From: Pirellulaceae bacterium
Lineage (GTDB): Bacteria; Planctomycetota; Planctomycetia; Pirellulales; Pirellulaceae
NCBI GenBank assembly: GCA_019636375.1
Contig: JAHBXS010000002.1
Location: 585,621-649,620 of the forward strand
DNA length: 64,000 nt
Reading direction: 5' to 3'
Positions 53,918-64,000 of the stretch are shown here, piece after piece. The position numbers and the translations under genes were made by a program. Positions within the stretch are counted from its first letter, which is position 1, and every line of letters begins with the position of its first letter. The notes below the pieces were generated by a model. The model was not told where the DNA came from and did not search any database. It worked only from the letters and a program-made list of their open reading frames with translations.

Positions 53918-54226
53918 AGAGAGTCAAAAATCCATATATGGCCTCCGTGGAGTCAGCATCTCGCAAGCGACGTTAACAGCCTTCCTCCGATTGTGGGTCA
54001 AGCCGAAAGCCAGCACGCATCGAGTTCCAACATCCCCATTTTTTTGCAATGCGAACCTCTATCAAACGACAAATCCCTGGTAGGTTCGCGACCACGTTTT
54101 CCCCCGCGAATTTCGCCAATTTTTGAGGAACGGTAGGTCTTTACGGGTTGCAATGCATTTAAAGAACTTGATGTTCGCGAAACCCACTCCCTAACCCACT
54201 GTCTCGTAGCAGTTTACAATGACAGG
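53918..54226 (+). promoter_or_regulatory. CRISPR leader
   Basis: About 310 bp between cas2 and the first repeat, without a gene. It contains an inverted pair GCGAACCT (54051-54058) / AGGTTCGC (54082-54089) and AT-rich tracts. The array decays at the opposite end, which places the leader here and means transcription is on the plus strand. Confidence 0.8.
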
Positions 54227-57200
54227 ATCGCCCGCTCTCACGAGCGGGCGCGGATTGAAACTCAAATACAAATCCACCGCCACCCCCAACCCCCATCGCC
54301 CGCTCTCACGAGCGGGCGCGGATTGAAACACGTGCGACCCCTGTGGACGTTCCGTCGAAAGCAGATCGCCCGCTCTCACGAGCGGGCGCGGATTGAAACG
54401 CGCAATGCGAGCAAACGCTAAAGTCGGGCCATATCGCCCGCTCTCACGAGCGGGCGCGGATTGAAACATGCGTGAACTGCGACGAACGGGACAAGTGTCT
54501 ATCGCCCGCTCTCACGAGCGGGCGCGGATTGAAACACTGAGAAACAGCGACAGCACAAAATTGATTGCGATCGCCCGCTCTCACGAGCGGGCGCGGATTG
54601 AAACATCAATTCACGTTCCTTGGATTCGATGAACTAAATCGCCCGCTCTCACGAGCGGGCGCGGATTGAAACGGCCACGTCGAGTTTTGATTTTAGTTCG
54701 CCAAAAATCGCCCGCTCTCACGAGCGGGCGCGGATTGAAACAGATCGCTTTGAATTAATTGATTCTCCCCAACGCCATCGCCCGCTCTCACGAGCGGGCG
54801 CGGATTGAAACTTTTGAATTTTCGCGCGATGGTGATTTCGGCGTTATCGCCCGCTCTCACGAGCGGGCGCGGATTGAAACACGTGTTGCAGATAGTTGAT
54901 GAGCTCAAGGGTACAGATCGCCCGCTCTCACGAGCGGGCGCGGATTGAAACTAAGGATCGCGACGAAAAGGCGACGGAGAAAAATCGCCCGCTCTCACGA
55001 GCGGGCGCGGATTGAAACCCTTTGAAAGTTACTTGGCAACCAGGGAACGCCGTATCGCCCGCTCTCACGAGCGGGCGCGGATTGAAACCCGCAAATCCCC
55101 ACACACTTCTTGCACGTGCTCGATCGCCCGCTCTCACGAGCGGGCGCGGATTGAAACAAGCTGCGATTGAAGCGAAGCTACCTGTTTCTCAATCGCCCGC
55201 TCTCACGAGCGGGCGCGGATTGAAACACTATCCAAATTGTGTTGATTGTGTTGCAATTCATCGCCCGCTCTCACGAGCGGGCGCGGATTGAAACATGCTG
55301 TCGGACTCGTCGACCGAATACGTCGCCCATCGCCCGCTCTCACGAGCGGGCGCGGATTGAAACTCGTTTGTCAGCCAACGCTGGCCGATCTAGTGCCATC
55401 GCCCGCTCTCACGAGCGGGCGCGGATTGAAACGATAATTTCAACTACCCTTTCGATGCCATACATGGATCGCCCGCTCTCACGAGCGGGCGCGGATTGAA
55501 ACAATCGTAAGCGTAACCATGAGCGGGCGACGCATCATCGCCCGCTCTCACGAGCGGGCGCGGATTGAAACCAAGGGCCGGTTTTACCGGCTGTTCGATC
55601 TGAAATCGCCCGCTCTCACGAGCGGGCGCGGATTGAAACTCGGGTGAAATCAAAAGACGTGTTAATAGCCGTATCGCCCGCTCTCACGAGCGGGCGCGGA
55701 TTGAAACGATCTTGTGCTGGTTGATCGCCTGGGCCAGCCTGATCGCCCGCTCTCACGAGCGGGCGCGGATTGAAACATGGATGCGGCCATGCGGGCTGTC
55801 ATGCAAAACATCGCCCGCTCTCACGAGCGGGCGCGGATTGAAACACGAGTGGGACGATTCAGGTGCGGGCGTATCTTGATCGCCCGCTCTCACGAGCGGG
55901 CGCGGATTGAAACTAAAGATATGAGGCAAGCCGCTTATGGCGAGGTGATCGCCCGCTCTCACGAGCGGGCGCGGATTGAAACATCCAGCGCGTCAAACTA
56001 GCTCCTCTCCTCTTCATCGCCCGCTCTCACGAGCGGGCGCGGATTGAAACTGGTGTCGGAACAACTTCAAGCGTTACCAATCCATCGCCCGCTCTCACGA
56101 GCGGGCGCGGATTGAAACATACGTGGGGGTTCACAGGTGCTTTGAAGTGGGGATCGCCCGCTCTCACGAGCGGGCGCGGATTGAAACTCCGATGTGTGCT
56201 TACTTCGACGCTGGGCAGGTGATCGCCCGCTCTCACGAGCGGGCGCGGATTGAAACATGATAACGGGGGGTAATTCGATGGCTGGCATGATCGCCCGCTC
56301 TCACGAGCGGGCGCGGATTGAAACTTGTACGATCAAAAAGAATTCATCACGGAGCGGGATCGCCCGCTCTCACGAGCGGGCGCGGATTGAAACCGGAATT
56401 TGAAATCAGGCACCTTTTAGGCACCTTATCGCCCGCTCTCACGAGCGGGCGCGGATTGAAACGATTCCAGCTTGCGAGCGTTGCAAGAGGCTCAAGCATC
56501 GCCCGCTCTCACGAGCGGGCGCGGATTGAAACATGGATGCAGCCATGCGGGCTGTCATGCAAAACCATCGCCCGCTCTCACGAGCGGGCGCGGATTGAAA
56601 CACAAACGGGACGATCCAAGTTTTGAGATACACCATCGCCCGCTCTCACGAGCGGGCGCGGATTGAAACTGGGATGAAGATTTGGACATTGCCTGTGTGG
56701 TTATCGCCCGCTCTCACGAGCGGGCGCGGATTGAAACAAGAACACCGTCAATATCACTTGGAGGCCTGGCGAATCGCCCGCTCTCACGAGCGGGCGCGGA
56801 TTGAAACGTCATTGGGTGGTCTCTGGAGTACGCTTAAGGACATCGCCCGCTCTCACGAGCGGGCGCGGATTGAAACTGGCGTGGTGGCAAACATTCACGC
56901 TGACATTGTTATCGCCCGCTCTCACGAGCGGGCGCGGATTGAAACGTGAATATGACAGCAACGCTCAATGCAGACTTGCATCGCCCGCTCTCACGAGCGG
57001 GCGCGGATTGAAACGCTCTTTTTCGGTTGAAACCACTTTAAGTTTTTGATCGCCCGCTCTCACGAGCGGGCGCGGATTGAAACTCACAGTCCTGAAGAGT
57101 ACATTCCATGCAATTTCTATCGCCCGCTCTCACGAGCGGGCGCGGATTGAAACGGAACCTATTCAAAAATGAGGGATTGTCTGTCAATCGCCCGCTCTCA

Positions 57201-60200
57201 CGAGCGGGCGCGGATTGAAACGGTCTGTCCCTGCCCGGAACAGTCACCGCTCAGCATCGCCCGCTCTCACGAGCGGGCGCGGATTGAAACTATCGCCGCC
57301 TGAAAATTTGCAGGCGACGAGGGATATCGCCCGCTCTCACGAGCGGGCGCGGATTGAAACAAAGTCGCTTGAACTTTGAGGAAATCACGCGAGATCGCCC
57401 GCTCTCACGAGCGGGCGCGGATTGAAACGTCAATCGCCACGACCCACGGGTTGGCAGGGATGATCGCCCGCTCTCACGAGCGGGCGCGGATTGAAACTGT
57501 TCGCGCTGCAACCAGGTTTTCGAGGGTTCGCATCGCCCGCTCTCACGAGCGGGCGCGGATTGAAACTGAATCGTCCCTTGGAGTGCTCTCAGCGACGTAT
57601 ATCGCCCGCTCTCACGAGCGGGCGCGGATTGAAACAATCGTCCTCCAAAAACCGATCAGAACTTTGTTCTATCGCCCGCTCTCACGAGCGGGCGCGGATT
57701 GAAACCTTGATGCCCAACATAGACTTGGCTCCGCCCTGCATCGCCCGCTCTCACGAGCGGGCGCGGATTGAAACTTGGATGTCGGCGGGCTGACTCGCAC
57801 GATAAATATCGCCCGCTCTCACGAGCGGGCGCGGATTGAAACTGGGCACCTGGGGCACTGCGCGTGCCGTCTGGGCCTATCGCCCGCTCTCACGAGCGGG
57901 CGCGGATTGAAACTTGAGCGTGTCGCCACCAACCAACGCACCGATTCGATCGCCCGCTCTCACGAGCGGGCGCGGATTGAAACAACTTGGTGTCCAAGAC
58001 GACTTTAACATCGTCGCTATCGCCCGCTCTCACGAGCGGGCGCGGATTGAAACAAACTCGTACTTATATTTAGAGCCAGCGCCGTGCTTATCGCCCGCTC
58101 TCACGAGCGGGCGCGGATTGAAACCGGTCACGGTCTGGCATTCTAAGGTTAGCGACGATCGCCCGCTCTCACGAGCGGGCGCGGATTGAAACGCCTTTCC
58201 TCTTCCTTGCACCGTTCCAACTTTTATCGCCCGCTCTCACGAGCGGGCGCGGATTGAAACCCAACGCTGCGAACCTCAGAGGGTCGTCGGCCTATCGCCC
58301 GCTCTCACGAGCGGGCGCGGATTGAAACGCTTTAATCGTCTCAATCCTCGCGGCGGCATTTGGTATCGCCCGCTCTCACGAGCGGGCGCGGATTGAAACG
58401 TACCGATCTGTTTTGTTTGCGGACGGCACGTTAAAATCGCCCGCTCTCACGAGCGGGCGCGGATTGAAACAAGCTGATTTGCGATTTCTGGAAATTTCTC
58501 GCGATCGCCCGCTCTCACGAGCGGGCGCGGATTGAAACAAGCGTTGCTTGATCGTTGCTTGGATGAATGGGATCGCCCGCTCTCACGAGCGGGCGCGGAT
58601 TGAAACAAAAGCGAAAGAGTAAAAGCGGTGTTGTCGTTGTATCGCCCGCTCTCACGAGCGGGCGCGGATTGAAACAAAAACTCTTGCATATCATAAGGCA
58701 CCTCGTCGCATCGCCCGCTCTCACGAGCGGGCGCGGATTGAAACTTTTCTGCCTTCTCCAAAGCTGCTCCGAGCTTCTATCGCCCGCTCTCACGAGCGGG
58801 CGCGGATTGAAACGATAGCCCCGCGTTCCTGGAATGTCCGCCACCCTATCGCCCGCTCTCACGAGCGGGCGCGGATTGAAACATGCGGTTGCTCGCTATT
58901 CCTGCGAAACAGGAAAATCGCCCGCTCTCACGAGCGGGCGCGGATTGAAACAGCCGTCCCATCGAACCACGCCAACACCGACCGCATCGCCCGCTCTCAC
59001 GAGCGGGCGCGGATTGAAACATTATCGGATTCAACGATCAGCGTGGGACCTTTATCGCCCGCTCTCACGAGCGGGCGCGGATTGAAACACGCAATTGATT
59101 CGCACTGGCCGGATTCACGCAATCGCCCGCTCTCACGAGCGGGCGCGGATTGAAACGAGTTGCACCAAGGGCAGATTGTTTTTTGGTAGAATCGCCCGCT
59201 CTCACGAGCGGGCGCGGATTGAAACAGAAAATTCAACGGCGGCTTGAGCGTCCTCGGTGGAATCGCCCGCTCTCACGAGCGGGCGCGGATTGAAACACGA
59301 GGGGGAAGAGGCGACTGTGCCGGGCAATTATATCGCCCGCTCTCACGAGCGGGCGCGGATTGAAACCTTGGATTAGTAACCCAAGGAGTTATAGAAGCGC
59401 ATCGCCCGCTCTCACGAGCGGGCGCGGATTGAAACTTTTTTTAGCTTAAGGGCGTCAATTCCTCCTAAAATCGCCCGCTCTCACGAGCGGGCGCGGATTG
59501 AAACTGAGTGCCCTAAGTCGGTCGATCAATCGCCGCTATCGCCCGCTCTCACGAGCGGGCGCGGATTGAAACAGGCTGATTAGGTTACTCATCAGTACGA
59601 TCCCCAGATCGCCCGCTCTCACGAGCGGGCGCGGATTGAAACACTAACGTAGAGGCTTGGTAATCCACTGACGAGATCGCCCGCTCTCACGAGCGGGCGC
59701 GGATTGAAACAGAACTAGGATTGAAGCCAGCGTTTCTAATCGGGATCGCCCGCTCTCACGAGCGGGCGCGGATTGAAACATCATCATTTCATCTTGAAAC
59801 CGCATAACAAAATCGCCCGCTCTCACGAGCGGGCGCGGATTGAAACTTTCCAGTGATCTTAATCATCGTTTTTCCCTTTATCGCCCGCTCTCACGAGCGG
59901 GCGCGGATTGAAACAATCACAATCAGCAAGATCAACTTTCGCGGGGCATCGCCCGCTCTCACGAGCGGGCGCGGATTGAAACACTGACTCGCAAGTGCGG
60001 ATCGGGATCGACGCGGAATCGCCCGCTCTCACGAGCGGGCGCGGATTGAAACGCAAAGATTTCGAGAGCCTGATCAAGCTCCCGATCATCGCCCGCTCTC
60101 ACGAGCGGGCGCGGATTGAAACATCACAAGTGCGAACATCTAGCAGACGGTCGGAAATCGCCCGCTCTCACGAGCGGGCGCGGATTGAAACGGATTATCT

Positions 60201-60539
60201 GGTTTCATTTTTGCCCCCTAAACTTATCGCCCGCTCTCACGAGCGGGCGCGGATTGAAACCGCTGGTTCAGCGGTGGGGCAGGTGTCCGCTGGTTATCGC
60301 CCGCTCTCACGAGCGGGCGCGGATTGAAACGAACTGATTGTTGTGGTTGTCGTATTTGCGGTACTATCGCCCGCTCTCACGAGCGGGCGCGGATTGAAAC
60401 AATCCGATTTTGGGGTTTTTCGATCTCATGCTGTATCGCCCGCTCTCACGAGCGGGCGATGATTGAAACACTCACTTTAGAAAGATCGAGTGAAGCTTTT
60501 TAGCTTCACCCGTTCTTACAAGTGGACGAGGAATTAAAC
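54227..60539 (+). CRISPR. Type I-C CRISPR array, 91 repeats plus one decayed repeat
   Basis: 35-nt repeat beginning ATCGCCCGCTCTC, with a perfect GCCCGCTC/GAGCGGGC hairpin, ending GCGGATTGAAAC. I counted 91 copies (first 54227-54261, last 60435-60469), spacers mostly 32-36 nt, unit about 69 bp. All repeats appear identical until the last, which reads GCGGGCGATGATTGAAAC near its end. After one more 35-nt spacer, a relic at 60505-60539 keeps 25 of 35 bases, the changes mostly C-to-T and G-to-A. Spacers 23/34 and 24/35 are related pairs (see findings). The decay marks the leader-distal end. Open frames across the array are artefacts of the repeat. Confidence 0.99.
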
Positions 60540-61081
60540 TCTGAATTCTTGGACAATTCTAGCAAAAGAGAGACATCGAACGCCGGATCAATTGATCGAC
60601 GTATCGTTTTACGCCAAGACACAAAACCAAATTGTCACCGTAGAGGTAAGTTTGAGTTTTTGCTTTTACGCCTGACCAAAAGCTCATAAAAACCTGACAT
60701 TTATGGCATCCGAGGGGAGAAGCGGGGCAAGCGGAGCTTTAATTAGACGACGGCGAGGGATATCGGTCCGTTAAAGTTTAACGGATTTGCCAATTATTCT
60801 CGTCTGGTTACCCTTGCCGCGCTTTCGCTTTATTCTGGGCAAGTTTTTCTAAAGGTTCGATACTTGAGACGGTAGCGATTTTTCCGCACAACGGGACAAC
60901 TTTTGTTTTGATGGTTTTACCGCTACCCGCAGGCTTTGGCGTTGAACTCAACCAACGCAGCCTTCTGACCGTGCAGCGACAAAGGGCTGGTTTCTGATTG
61001 AATCGAGGGATTCCGGAAACCTGCATGTGTGTTGCCTGAGTCGCAATTGACCCAAATGGATGAATGACAAGGACGCCGACA
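60540..61081. other. Intergenic region after the array
   Basis: About 540 bp. No gene supported. A perfect palindrome TCCGTTAAA-G-TTTAACGGA lies at 60767-60785 and could be an operator for the following exported-protein gene, 297 bp downstream. Confidence 0.55.
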
Positions 61082-62248
61082 ATGAAAGTAAGGACCGTTT
61101 TTTCGTGCTGTGTTGCAGCGACCATGATATTATCTGGAGCTCTCGCGGCACAATCTCCAAACTACCAAGACGACTCTCAGTGGCTGAGGGGAGCTAGGCC
61201 CGTGATAAATTTCAGCGGTGCCAGCTACGCCATGAGCGACGATGAAATCGCCGACTCCCCAACCGCTGCCCGCAAATCCAACGGGAGTTATTTCACCAGC
61301 ACTCAACCCTTCGGATCAGGGTCTGGAAATGTCGGATGCGACGCGGGATGCAGCTCAGGATGCGATGCCGGCGGCTGCAGTGAAGGCTATTGCGGAGTAG
61401 GTACCTGCCGACCCGGGCTCGGTTCGCGATTGTTTGGAGGTGCAGGTGTTGGGAACTGGATTCAGCGAAGTGAGGCGGGATTTGACTGCTTCATCAGCCC
61501 AATTACAAACCCCGTGTACTTCGAAGATCCCCGTTTGATGACAGAAGCTCGCGGAATTTTCCTACAACACCGTGCACCGATCGCCGTCGGCGGCGGTGAC
61601 GTGCAACTGTACGCACTCCAATTGCGTGCCCGCTTGAGTGAAAACGTAGCCTTCATTGCCACCAAAGACGGCTATATCCGATCAACAAATCCTGTGATCG
61701 GCAACGGTTGGGCTGATACGGCTGCTGGTTTGAAGTTTGCGTTGTATCGCGATGTCGCAAGGCAACGCATGGTCAGCGGTGGTTTTACTTTTGAACTGGC
61801 TTCCGGTGAAGCAGCAGCGCTGCAAGGAAACGGGTCGGGCAACTTGAATCTGTTCCTCTCAAGCGGAGCAAGAATTCTTAATGGGGTCAACTGGATTGGG
61901 GCCAGCGGAATACGTGCTCCAATGGACCGTGTCGATGAAAGTACTGTTTTCTACTCGTCTCAGCACTTGAGCAAAAACATCGGTGCGCGAACATGGCTGT
62001 TGACCGAGTTTAATTTGCAAAACTGGACTCGTGCCGGTGGTGGCGGTATTCCGGGCATCGAAGGGGGCGACCTGTTTAATTTCGGCTCGACGGGTGTCGC
62101 TGGCAATACCATCGTGACCAACGCTGTGGGTGTAAAATTCAAGCCTCGTCAAAACTCAGAACTGGGTGTTGCATTTGAATACCCGCTGACCGAGCGTCGC
62201 GACATCATTGACAACCGAATCAATGTCAACTGGATCTTGCGATACTAG
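61082..62248 (+). CDS. Exported protein, probable outer-membrane beta-barrel
   Basis: 388 aa from ATG 61082, preceded by AAGGA. Signal peptide (VFSCCVAATMILSGALAAQ). Residues about 85-115 are Cys/Gly-rich (GCDAGCSSGCDAGGCSEGYC), then about 260 residues with alternating polar/hydrophobic strands and an aromatic C-terminal end (NRINVNWILRY), as in outer-membrane barrels. The LYALQLRARLSENVAFIATK and VGVKFKPRQNSELGVAFEYP stretches look like barrel strands. Function unknown. A terminator follows. Confidence 0.75.
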   Translation: MKVRTVFSCCVAATMILSGALAAQSPNYQDDSQWLRGARPVINFSGASYAMSDDEIADSPTAARKSNGSYFTSTQPFGSGSGNVGCDAGCSSGCDAGGCSEGYCGVGTCRPGLGSRLFGGAGVGNWIQRSEAGFDCFISPITNPVYFEDPRLMTEARGIFLQHRAPIAVGGGDVQLYALQLRARLSENVAFIATKDGYIRSTNPVIGNGWADTAAGLKFALYRDVARQRMVSGGFTFELASGEAAALQGNGSGNLNLFLSSGARILNGVNWIGASGIRAPMDRVDESTVFYSSQHLSKNIGARTWLLTEFNLQNWTRAGGGGIPGIEGGDLFNFGSTGVAGNTIVTNAVGVKFKPRQNSELGVAFEYPLTERRDIIDNRINVNWILRY

Positions 62249-62289
62249 GCGACGAGTAATTTGCGTCAGAATGCTTTCGAGAAATTCCA

Positions 62290-62321
62290 GGGGTTCGTCA
62301 ATTTTGACGAGCCCCTTTTTT
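62290..62321 (+). terminator. Rho-independent terminator
   Basis: GGGGTTCGTCA and TGACGAGCCCC pair around an ATTT loop, with six T after it, 41 bp beyond the exported-protein stop. Confidence 0.9.
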
Positions 62322-62425
62322 CGGTTGTGAGTTGGGAAAAGTCGGGTTGGCGTTTTTATGGGACTGAAGAATTAGTCATCGGTGAGGGGTTTGTCAGAGA
62401 CAAGCAAATTAGGAGGATTGGGCGG

Positions 62426-62463
62426 GCGAGACGCCCGCGATCCCGGGATCGCGGGCGTCTCGC
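62426..62463. repeat. Long perfect palindrome (REP-like)
   Basis: Two 19-nt arms (GCGAGACGCCCGCGATCCC and its reverse complement) meet with no loop. GC-rich, intergenic, resembling repetitive extragenic palindromes. Only one copy in the window. Confidence 0.75.
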
Positions 62464-62637
62464 TCGCCTGATTCAGGCTGGTCCTAGCTGATTGCGGGCA
62501 CTCCTCGTATTTTCAACGTTTACTTGTTTTTAAAACCGTGAACGGCTACCTGAGCCTTTCCAATGAGAAGGTGTCACCTTCTCGATTTTCGAAATCTCAA
62601 GAGTATACTGAGGGGCAAAGAAAGGTAGGGCAACAGC

Positions 62638-63780
62638 TTGAGTCATCATTCTTTACGACTAGAAGTCGTCGATTCACGGCGGACAAAAAATGATTTTTAT
62701 CGAGTGAGATGCGACCTGTATCGCAACGATCCGGCTGCGGTGATTCCGCTACAAAGTATGGAGTGGTTGCAACTCGACCCGAACCGGCATCCCTTTTATC
62801 AGCACTCGCGGCGAGAAGTTTGGGTCGCCTATCAAGGAAATCGACCTGTCGGACGGATCGCTGCGATTGTGGACGACCTCAACAACGAGCATCGCCAAGA
62901 GCAAGCCGGATTCTTCGGTTTTTTTGAATCCCCCAACGAGCCGAGCGTTGCCAATCGCTTGCTGGACCAAGCTCGCGAGTGGTTACAGCGACAAGGCTGC
63001 GAGGTCATGCGGGGTCCGATGAGCCCATCGATGAAGGGTGAATTCGGCGTGTTGATTGATGGTTTTGAGCACCCTCCCTTTCTGATGATGGCTCATAACC
63101 CGCCCTACTACCATGACTTGCTGACTGGCTACGGGTTGCAAGGTATCAAACGATTCTTTGCCTACGGCAATACCCACGCTTCGGATGATGACGAGTTAAT
63201 TCGTCGAACAAAAGAAATGGACAAAATTTGCGAGCGGATTTTGCAGCGGTTTCCGGAGATTTCAATCGAAACAGCCACTCATGGGAACTTGGAAACCATC
63301 TTGCGAGGCGTCAATCGCATTGGCAATGTCATCAGAAGTCAAGGCTGGGGATTTGTGCCTTTGACCGAAGCTGAACTTGACTTTAACGTCAAACAACTGC
63401 GACGGATCCTCGATCCCAAAACCATTTTTGCGGCCTTCATTGACGGTCAAATGGCTGGGTATTTGGTTTCCATTCCGAACCTCAACTGGGCCATTAAACG
63501 GTGTCGGGGATCGAAAGATTGGATGCGATTTCCACAACTGCTGTATTGGATGCGCAAGATTCCGGAGATTCGTTGTATTGCTCTTGGGGTCGATCCAGAA
63601 ATTCGTGCAAAAGGGCTTTCCACTTTGTTGACTCGCCCGATGATGCACGAATGGCGAAATTTTAGTCGCTGGGAATTTGGCTGGATCGACGAGCAGAACG
63701 CTCGCTCGATCAGTTCCCTGGATCGAGCGGTTCCACTGCATCAGTACAAGACCTACCAAGTCTACGAAATGCCGCTTTGA
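62638..63780 (+). CDS. GNAT-like acetyltransferase-related protein
   Basis: 380 aa from TTG 62638 with AAAGGTAGGG upstream; no ATG fits. The N-terminal half has VWVAYQGNRPVGRIAAIVDD and RQEQAGFFGFFESPNEPSVA; the C-terminal half has IFAAFIDGQMAGYLVSIPNL and IALGVDPEIRAKGLSTLL, both like GNAT folds, with the acetyl-CoA loop pattern weak. The middle GPMSPSMKGEFGVLIDGF segment is characteristic of a conserved family of unknown substrate. Cytoplasmic. Confidence 0.75.
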   Translation: MSHHSLRLEVVDSRRTKNDFYRVRCDLYRNDPAAVIPLQSMEWLQLDPNRHPFYQHSRREVWVAYQGNRPVGRIAAIVDDLNNEHRQEQAGFFGFFESPNEPSVANRLLDQAREWLQRQGCEVMRGPMSPSMKGEFGVLIDGFEHPPFLMMAHNPPYYHDLLTGYGLQGIKRFFAYGNTHASDDDELIRRTKEMDKICERILQRFPEISIETATHGNLETILRGVNRIGNVIRSQGWGFVPLTEAELDFNVKQLRRILDPKTIFAAFIDGQMAGYLVSIPNLNWAIKRCRGSKDWMRFPQLLYWMRKIPEIRCIALGVDPEIRAKGLSTLLTRPMMHEWRNFSRWEFGWIDEQNARSISSLDRAVPLHQYKTYQVYEMPL

Positions 63781-63797
63781 TGGCGGAATTTGCGTTC

Positions 63798-64000
63798 CTA
63801 CTCGGCTGGGTAGAGAGCCGTCGAAAGATAACGCTCGCCGAGGTCAGGTAAAACAACCACGATTAGCTTGCCGGCGTTTTCTGGTCTTCGTGCCACCTCC
63901 AAAGCTGCCCAAGCAGCCGCACCGCAACTGATGCCGCAGAACAAACCCTCTCGAGTGGCCAATTGACGAGCGGTTTCGGCAGCATCTTCGTCGCGAACGC
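63798..64000 (-). CDS. cysK: Cysteine synthase CysK, C-terminal end (partial)
   Basis: The last 67 codons, read from the window edge to TAG 63798. [20 protein letters not shown], then [20 protein letters not shown] and [10 protein letters not shown], is the CysK/CysM C-terminus, including the GISxGA loop that binds the PLP phosphate region. Converts O-acetylserine and sulfide to cysteine. The 5' part lies beyond the window. Convergent with the GNAT-like gene. Confidence 0.93.
   Translation of the reverse strand, partial: VRDEDAAETARQLATREGLFCGISCGAAAWAALEVARRPENAGKLIVVVLPDLGERYLSTALYPAE

Noticed and set aside
54191..60337. Many open frames of 60-115 aa across the CRISPR array with repeating SPALTSGRGLK- or FNPRPLVRAGD-like text
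   Set aside because: These are translations of the CRISPR repeat in different frames, not proteins.
60808..61125. 105-aa minus-strand frame
   Set aside because: Overlaps the start and signal peptide of the exported protein on the other strand; no support.

Overview
The window looks like a planctomycete chromosome (PVC superphylum). The ribonucleotide reductase small subunit is of the Chlamydia-like class Ic type. Many genes belong to families common in planctomycetes: a kinase/tubulin-like fusion, DUF2617, secreted Gly/Cys-rich proteins, Uma2 and HEAT-like hypotheticals. Operons are short and several intergenic gaps are long. No rRNA, tRNA or replication origin was recognised.

Layout. 0.2-4.7 kb: nrdA-nrdB operon with candidate tandem NrdR boxes. 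5-12.5 kb: housekeeping genes, including a lipA-thiS-thiG operon, smpB and 3-hydroxyanthranilate dioxygenase. 12.5-20.8 kb: an accessory island. Six one-cassette units on the minus strand (RHIM-like amyloid-motif protein, two proteins with HEPN-type RX4H motifs, a TIR protein, a PLD-like nuclease, a PIN toxin-antitoxin pair) are punctuated by four related attC-like hairpins and interrupted by remnants of an IS110-family transposase and a group II intron. The same interspersed repeat families lie on both sides. No integrase is visible, so it resembles a CALIN (attC cluster lacking an integrase). 20.8-44.3 kb: recJ-ung-CPBP operon, rpmG, an FHA-EAL protein, an AAA ATPase followed by a Ser/Thr-kinase/tubulin-like fusion, a hydrolase, a methyltransferase, a response regulator, a DEAD-box helicase with glnE, and a thioredoxin-like protein.

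44.7-60.5 kb: a complete type I-C CRISPR-Cas locus (cas3, cas5, cas8c, cas7, cas4, cas1, cas2) followed by an array of 91 recognisable repeats plus one decayed repeat. Three features stand out. (1) The gap between cas3 and cas5 holds, on the minus strand, a lone CRISPR-repeat-like hairpin with the same handle as the array. It is followed by a guide-like stretch and a terminator. The first 16 nt of that guide match a site about 90 bp away with one mismatch, at position 6, as expected of a Cas-regulating RNA (CreR) or a CreTA antitoxin RNA. (2) Cas8c carries a C-terminal PD-(D/E)xK-like nuclease domain. A strong internal Shine-Dalgarno/ATG would make a Cas11c that also carries it. (3) A truncated second cas5 precedes cas3. 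61-64 kb: an outer-membrane-type secreted protein, a GNAT-like protein and the 3' end of cysK.

Functionally, the island and the CRISPR locus are two separate defence concentrations in an otherwise housekeeping region. All calls come from reading the sequence and recalled family motifs; no searches were run.
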